From assembly GCA_002402245.1 (NCBI GenBank), contig NVVP01000012.1, forward strand, positions 16,767-25,747: a stretch of DNA of 8,981 nt. Reading direction: 5' to 3'. This document shows, one piece after another, positions 6,218 to 8,981 of the stretch. The DNA comes from Gammaproteobacteria bacterium. GTDB lineage: Bacteria > Pseudomonadota > Gammaproteobacteria > Nitrosococcales > Methylophagaceae. The notes beneath the pieces were generated by a model. The model worked only from the letters and a program-made list of their open reading frames with translations, was not told the DNA's origin and made no database searches. Within the stretch, counting starts at the first letter, position 1. Every line of letters begins with the position of its first letter. The position numbers and the translations under genes are program-made.

Positions 6218-7110
6218 TTATCAATGGCGTAACAATTGATGAAACCTTCGCCGAAGCCTTTCCTATGAAAGGAACGCGATTAATCATTACAGCACTTAAT
6301 GCTAAGTGGGCAATGATCTCAGCACAAACATTTACTGGTTTTGCTACTTCTGTTATTGCCTGTGGTTGTGAGGCTGGAATAGAACGCGTACTTGATCCAA
6401 GTGAAACACCTGATGGTCGTCCTGGCGTGTCTATTTTAATTTTTGCCATGGGTGGTAAGAGTTTAGCTAAACAAGTAGAAACAAGATCGGGACAATGTGT
6501 ATTAACATCACCTACATCAGCATTATTTTCGGGTTTAGAAAGTGACACTGAAATTGCATTAGGTCAGAACTTACGTTATTTCGGAGATGGATTCCAAATT
6601 TCAAAAATGATTGATGGTAAACGTTACTGGCGCATACCTGTCATGGATGGTGAGTTTTTAACCCAAGAGAAAACGGGTGTTCAAGCCTCAGTTGGGGGCG
6701 GTAATTTCTTAGTATTAGCTGAATCACAAGCACAAGCGTTAGCGGCTTGTGAAGCGGCCGTTGAAGTAATGAGAAAATGCCCGAATGTCATTATGCCATT
6801 CCCTGGCGGAGTGGTTCGTTCAGGCTCTAAAGTAGGCTCTAAATTTAAGGCGCTTAATGCTTCAACTAATGATGCATTTTGTCCGACATTAAAAGGGCAG
6901 ACGAAGAGTGATTTATCGCCTGAAATTGAATCGGTAATGGAAATCGTAATCGATGGTCTGACTAAAGAAGATATTGATGTTGCGATGCGAGTGGGTATTC
7001 AAGCTGTATGTGACTTAGGTGCTGAAAATGGTATCCGTCGCATTAGTGCTGGTAACTATGGCGGAAAACTAGGTCCATTCCACTTCCATTTGCAGGAGAT
7101 TATGGCATGA
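6214..7110 (+). CDS. fhcD: Formylmethanofuran:H4MPT formyltransferase (Fhc subunit D)
   Basis: A 298-residue protein matching the length of Ftr enzymes (about 296-298 residues). It catalyses reversible transfer of the formyl group between tetrahydromethanopterin and the methanofuran-type cofactor (EC 2.3.1.101). In methylotrophs it works in the direction from formyl-H4MPT to methylofuran, supplying FhcA in the same complex. Family segments seen in order are MIINGVTIDETFAEAFPMKG at the N-terminus, CGCEAGIERVLDPSETPDGRPG at about 50-71, VGGGNFLVLAES in the middle and NYGGKLGPFHFHL near the C-terminus. The gene overlaps fhcA and fhcC by four bases each (ATGA), so all three are probably translationally coupled, which suits subunits of one complex. 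No truncation or missing segment is apparent. Confidence 0.96.
   Translation: MIINGVTIDETFAEAFPMKGTRLIITALNAKWAMISAQTFTGFATSVIACGCEAGIERVLDPSETPDGRPGVSILIFAMGGKSLAKQVETRSGQCVLTSPTSALFSGLESDTEIALGQNLRYFGDGFQISKMIDGKRYWRIPVMDGEFLTQEKTGVQASVGGGNFLVLAESQAQALAACEAAVEVMRKCPNVIMPFPGGVVRSGSKVGSKFKALNASTNDAFCPTLKGQTKSDLSPEIESVMEIVIDGLTKEDIDVAMRVGIQAVCDLGAENGIRRISAGNYGGKLGPFHFHLQEIMA
7094..7098 (+). promoter_or_regulatory. Ribosome binding site of fhcC
   Basis: AGGAG, within the last codons of fhcD, lies 8 bases before the ATG at 7107, supporting the overlapping start. Confidence 0.7.
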
Positions 7111-7922
7111 GTGCATTAACGTTTACATTAACAACATCAGCCAAGCAACGTATTGATTGCTCTCCTTTGACTACGGATACTTTAACTGGGAAATCACTGG
7201 CTGAAATAGCTGCGATTGAAGTATTAGTAGGTAACCGCTACGAACGTGCAGATAGTGTATTTGATATCTCGGGTGATGATGCAGCAGACATTAAATTTGC
7301 CAATAGCACTGATAAATTAGACTTTGTAGGTCGTAATATGACTACAGGTAAAATTTTAGTAGATGGCAATGTCGGTGCTTATTTTGGCTTGTTCCTAGAA
7401 GGTGGTCAATTAGAAGTAACAGGCAATACCGATGTGTATACGGCGTGTGAAATGAAATCAGGTCAAATAAAAATAAACGGTAATGCCGGTGATTTCTTAG
7501 GCGGTGCACGCCCAGGTCGACGTAATGGTATGACCGGCGGAACTGTTATTGTGAAAGGCAACACAGGTGATCGAACAGGTGATCATATGCGTCGAGGTGT
7601 TATCTTAATTGAGGGTAATGCCGGTGATTATTGTGCGGGCCGAATGATTTCTGGCACAATCGCTGTATTAGGTGATGTCGGAGCTCATTTAGGTATGGGT
7701 ATGAAGCGTGGAACGGTATTATTAACTCAGCTTCCATCACGTGGAATTACCGCTAATTTCAATGACTGTGGATCACATACACTTGCTTTCTTACCGTTAT
7801 TATTTGCATCATTTAAAAAGTTAGATAGTCAATTTGCCAGCGTAGAATCATTTTCACGCGTACAACGCTATGCGGGTGACTTAGCGGGTATTGGCATGGG
7901 TGAGATTTTAGTAAAGATATAA
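7107..7922 (+). CDS. fhcC: Formyltransferase/hydrolase complex subunit C (beta-helix scaffold)
   Basis: The 271-residue FwdC/FhcC homologue, a structural subunit that holds the complex together. The first 65 residues or so form the family's N-terminal part. Residues from about 68 to 206 are a run of roughly six imperfect repeats of 18-25 residues with the pattern G-N-x-G-x3-G-x2-M-x2-G-x-I-x-I-x-G, for example GNAGDYCAGRMISGTIAVLG at 170-189. This is the right-handed beta-helix fold also found at the C-terminus of glutamate synthase large subunits. The repeat array and the position directly after an Ftr-type gene separate it from glutamate synthase. The remaining 65 residues are the usual FwdC C-terminal extension, with RYAGDLAGIGMGEILV at the end. 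It is the last gene of the operon; no clear intrinsic terminator follows. Confidence 0.94.
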   Translation: MSALTFTLTTSAKQRIDCSPLTTDTLTGKSLAEIAAIEVLVGNRYERADSVFDISGDDAADIKFANSTDKLDFVGRNMTTGKILVDGNVGAYFGLFLEGGQLEVTGNTDVYTACEMKSGQIKINGNAGDFLGGARPGRRNGMTGGTVIVKGNTGDRTGDHMRRGVILIEGNAGDYCAGRMISGTIAVLGDVGAHLGMGMKRGTVLLTQLPSRGITANFNDCGSHTLAFLPLLFASFKKLDSQFASVESFSRVQRYAGDLAGIGMGEILVKI

Positions 7923-7993
7923 AATGTAGTTAAATTTAATATCACCTGACTGAATAAGTGGAGTGAGTTTAAGTTTAATGATGTGAATTAGGG

Positions 7994-8509
7994 CTAGGGC
8001 AGGCTAAGTCTAAGCTCTTTTCCTTGTTGGGTTATTTTTAGATGTTTTAGAAATGACATGCCTAATAAAATTTCATCAAACTCCATACCTGAGCTAATGC
8101 TGGCAGGTACATTTTCCATTACAATTCCACCTAAAGAAAGAGTATCGATTTTAGTGAGATATGAAGTACTTGATCCGTTAGCGGTTTGAGACTCAAATTG
8201 ATAGCCCTTTTTAAGCTGTAATTTCTCTGCGATATGCTGTGGAATGGCTACCAGTGTTGCACCTGTATCCACTAAAAACTCAACAGTTTGGCCATTAATT
8301 TCACCCGAGGCTAAATAATGGCCATAGCGGTTTTGCTTTAATACGACTTGTTGCTCACCAAATTCATTAATTGAAACCGTTAATTGTTGATTAGGGTTGT
8401 TAATATCTTTCAACAGAGTATTAAATAACAATGTAGTGATAAGAAGTAATACAATCCATATTATTGCGATTGTCATTTTACTTAAGCTGGGTGGTGTTGG
8501 CGATTCCAT
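7994..8509 (-). CDS. Membrane-anchored retropepsin-like aspartic protease (clan AA)
   Basis: A 171-residue protein on the opposite strand, convergent with fhcC. A short N-terminal stretch is followed by one transmembrane helix at about residues 13-33 (IAIIWIVLLLITTLLF), then a soluble domain probably outside the cytoplasm. That domain holds the single-aspartate motif LVDTGATLVAIP with D81, and the family-typical ILLGMSFLKHL at 147-157, placing it in the bacterial TIGR02281-like group. With one catalytic aspartate per chain, activity would need a dimer. The substrate is unknown; bacterial relatives are poorly characterised. Its orientation excludes it from the fhc operon, so the neighbourhood tells little about function. 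The ATG at 8507-8509 has only a weak GGAT upstream; an internal methionine at residue 12 is an alternative start that would keep the helix. Confidence 0.88.
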   Translation of the reverse strand: MESPTPPSLSKMTIAIIWIVLLLITTLLFNTLLKDINNPNQQLTVSINEFGEQQVVLKQNRYGHYLASGEINGQTVEFLVDTGATLVAIPQHIAEKLQLKKGYQFESQTANGSSTSYLTKIDTLSLGGIVMENVPASISSGMEFDEILLGMSFLKHLKITQQGKELRLSLP

Positions 8510-8594
8510 TTAAATCCAAATAGTGGTCTTATTAGTTTTATTTGATAGTAACAAAATGAGCTGAATTTTGTTTAAAAGCCCTGTAATTAAGCCG

Positions 8595-8603
8595 TGATAT
8601 ATA
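8595..8603 (+). promoter_or_regulatory. Possible extended -10 promoter of the YhiN-family gene
   Basis: TGATATATA resembles an extended -10 element (TGnTATAAT) 28 bases before the GTG start. No good -35 lies at 16-18 bases upstream. The TATAAT at 8621-8626 is a perfect -10 by letters but too close to the start for a normal leader. The 121-base divergent gap 8510-8630 must also hold the protease promoter on the other strand. Confidence 0.25.
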
Positions 8604-8630
8604 TAAACATTAAAGATGGATATAATTTAA

Positions 8631-8981
8631 GTGAAACAGGCGTTAACACAGTACGATGTCATTATTCTGGGAGCGGGGGCTTCTGGATTATTATGTGCAA
8701 TCACTGCGGCTCAACGCGGTCGTCGAGTTTTAGTTATTGAGAAAGCGAATAAAATAGGTAAAAAAATCCTCATGTCAGGAGGCGGTAAATGTAACTTTAC
8801 CAATCATATTGTCGAAGCTGATAACTTTATCTCTGCTAACCCTCACTTTTGTAAAGCGGCATTAAAGCGTTATAGCCAGTGGGATTTTATAGAAATGGTT
8901 ACTCGCCATGATATTGAGATTGAAGAGCGAAAACACAGTCAGCAGTTTTGTAAAAATTCAGCTCGAGATATTTTAAATATG
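8631..8981 (+). CDS. YhiN/HI0933-family FAD-dependent oxidoreductase, 5' part
   Basis: The first 117 codons of a flavoprotein whose frame is open to the window end; full-length relatives are about 400 residues. The N-terminus has the Rossmann dinucleotide-binding motif GAGASG at residues 14-19 with the acidic residue E37 ending the second strand (VLVIEKA). The signature GKKILMSGGGKCNFTN at 43-58 marks the HI0933/YhiN family of putative NAD(P)/FAD-dependent oxidoreductases, whose substrate is not established. The GTG start is the only option near the conserved N-terminus: the codon directly before it is an in-frame TAA. GGA 10 bases upstream may serve as ribosome binding site. It is divergent from the protease gene. 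Confidence 0.92.
   Translation, partial: MKQALTQYDVIILGAGASGLLCAITAAQRGRRVLVIEKANKIGKKILMSGGGKCNFTNHIVEADNFISANPHFCKAALKRYSQWDFIEMVTRHDIEIEERKHSQQFCKNSARDILNM

Noticed and set aside
6141..6548. 135-residue minus-strand open frame across the fhcA-fhcD junction
   Set aside because: It is antisense to two well-recognised genes, has no recognisable domain, and is a shadow of their codon use. The minus-strand frames at 3476-3748 and 4565-4783 were rejected for the same reason.
7942..7966. Possible terminator between fhcC and the protease gene
   Set aside because: TCACC pairs with GGAGTGA only through a bulge, the stem is about five pairs and no T-run follows. It is not supportable as an intrinsic terminator for either strand.

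Overview
This is AT-rich bacterial chromosomal DNA, most likely from a methylotrophic or methanotrophic gammaproteobacterium. Two things point there. The first is the housekeeping run priA - argS - SPOR-domain protein, a typical gammaproteobacterial arrangement. The second is a complete fhcBADC cluster for the formyltransferase/hydrolase complex of the tetrahydromethanopterin (H4MPT) C1 pathway, found in bacteria that oxidise formaldehyde to formate. I cannot name the genus from sequence alone; a low-GC marine methylotroph or methanotroph is a reasonable guess.

Layout. Positions 1-507 are the 3' end of priA (replication restart helicase). Positions 508-874 form a 367-base very AT-rich non-coding gap with a cluster of DnaA-box-like sites. 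Positions 875-2635 are argS, followed with no gap by a membrane-anchored SPOR-domain protein (2636-3193); both open with TTG. After a 70-base gap comes the four-gene operon fhcB (3264-4538), fhcA (4553-6217), fhcD (6214-7110), fhcC (7107-7922), tightly packed with two ATGA overlaps. Facing it on the minus strand is a membrane-anchored single-Asp retropepsin-like protease (7994-8509). The window ends inside a YhiN/HI0933-family flavoprotein (8631-8981, GTG start).

How the genes work together. The four Fhc proteins form one cytosolic complex. FhcD moves the formyl group from formyl-H4MPT to the methanofuran-type cofactor (methylofuran in methylotrophs), FhcA hydrolyses it to formate, and FhcB and FhcC are structural. 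FhcB has lost two of three cysteines of the N-terminal iron-sulfur motif, and the metal-ligand cysteine seems lost too, consistent with a hydrolytic complex rather than the redox formylmethanofuran dehydrogenase of methanogens. The other H4MPT genes (fae, mtdB, mch, cofactor synthesis) are not in this window.

The most unexpected item is the DnaA-box cluster between priA and argS: one perfect TTATCCACA box, one TTATNCACA box and three one-mismatch boxes within about 140 bases, next to AT-rich 13-mer-like repeats. It could be oriC or a DnaA-binding regulatory or titration locus. No tRNA, rRNA, CRISPR array, insertion sequence or strong intrinsic terminator was seen.
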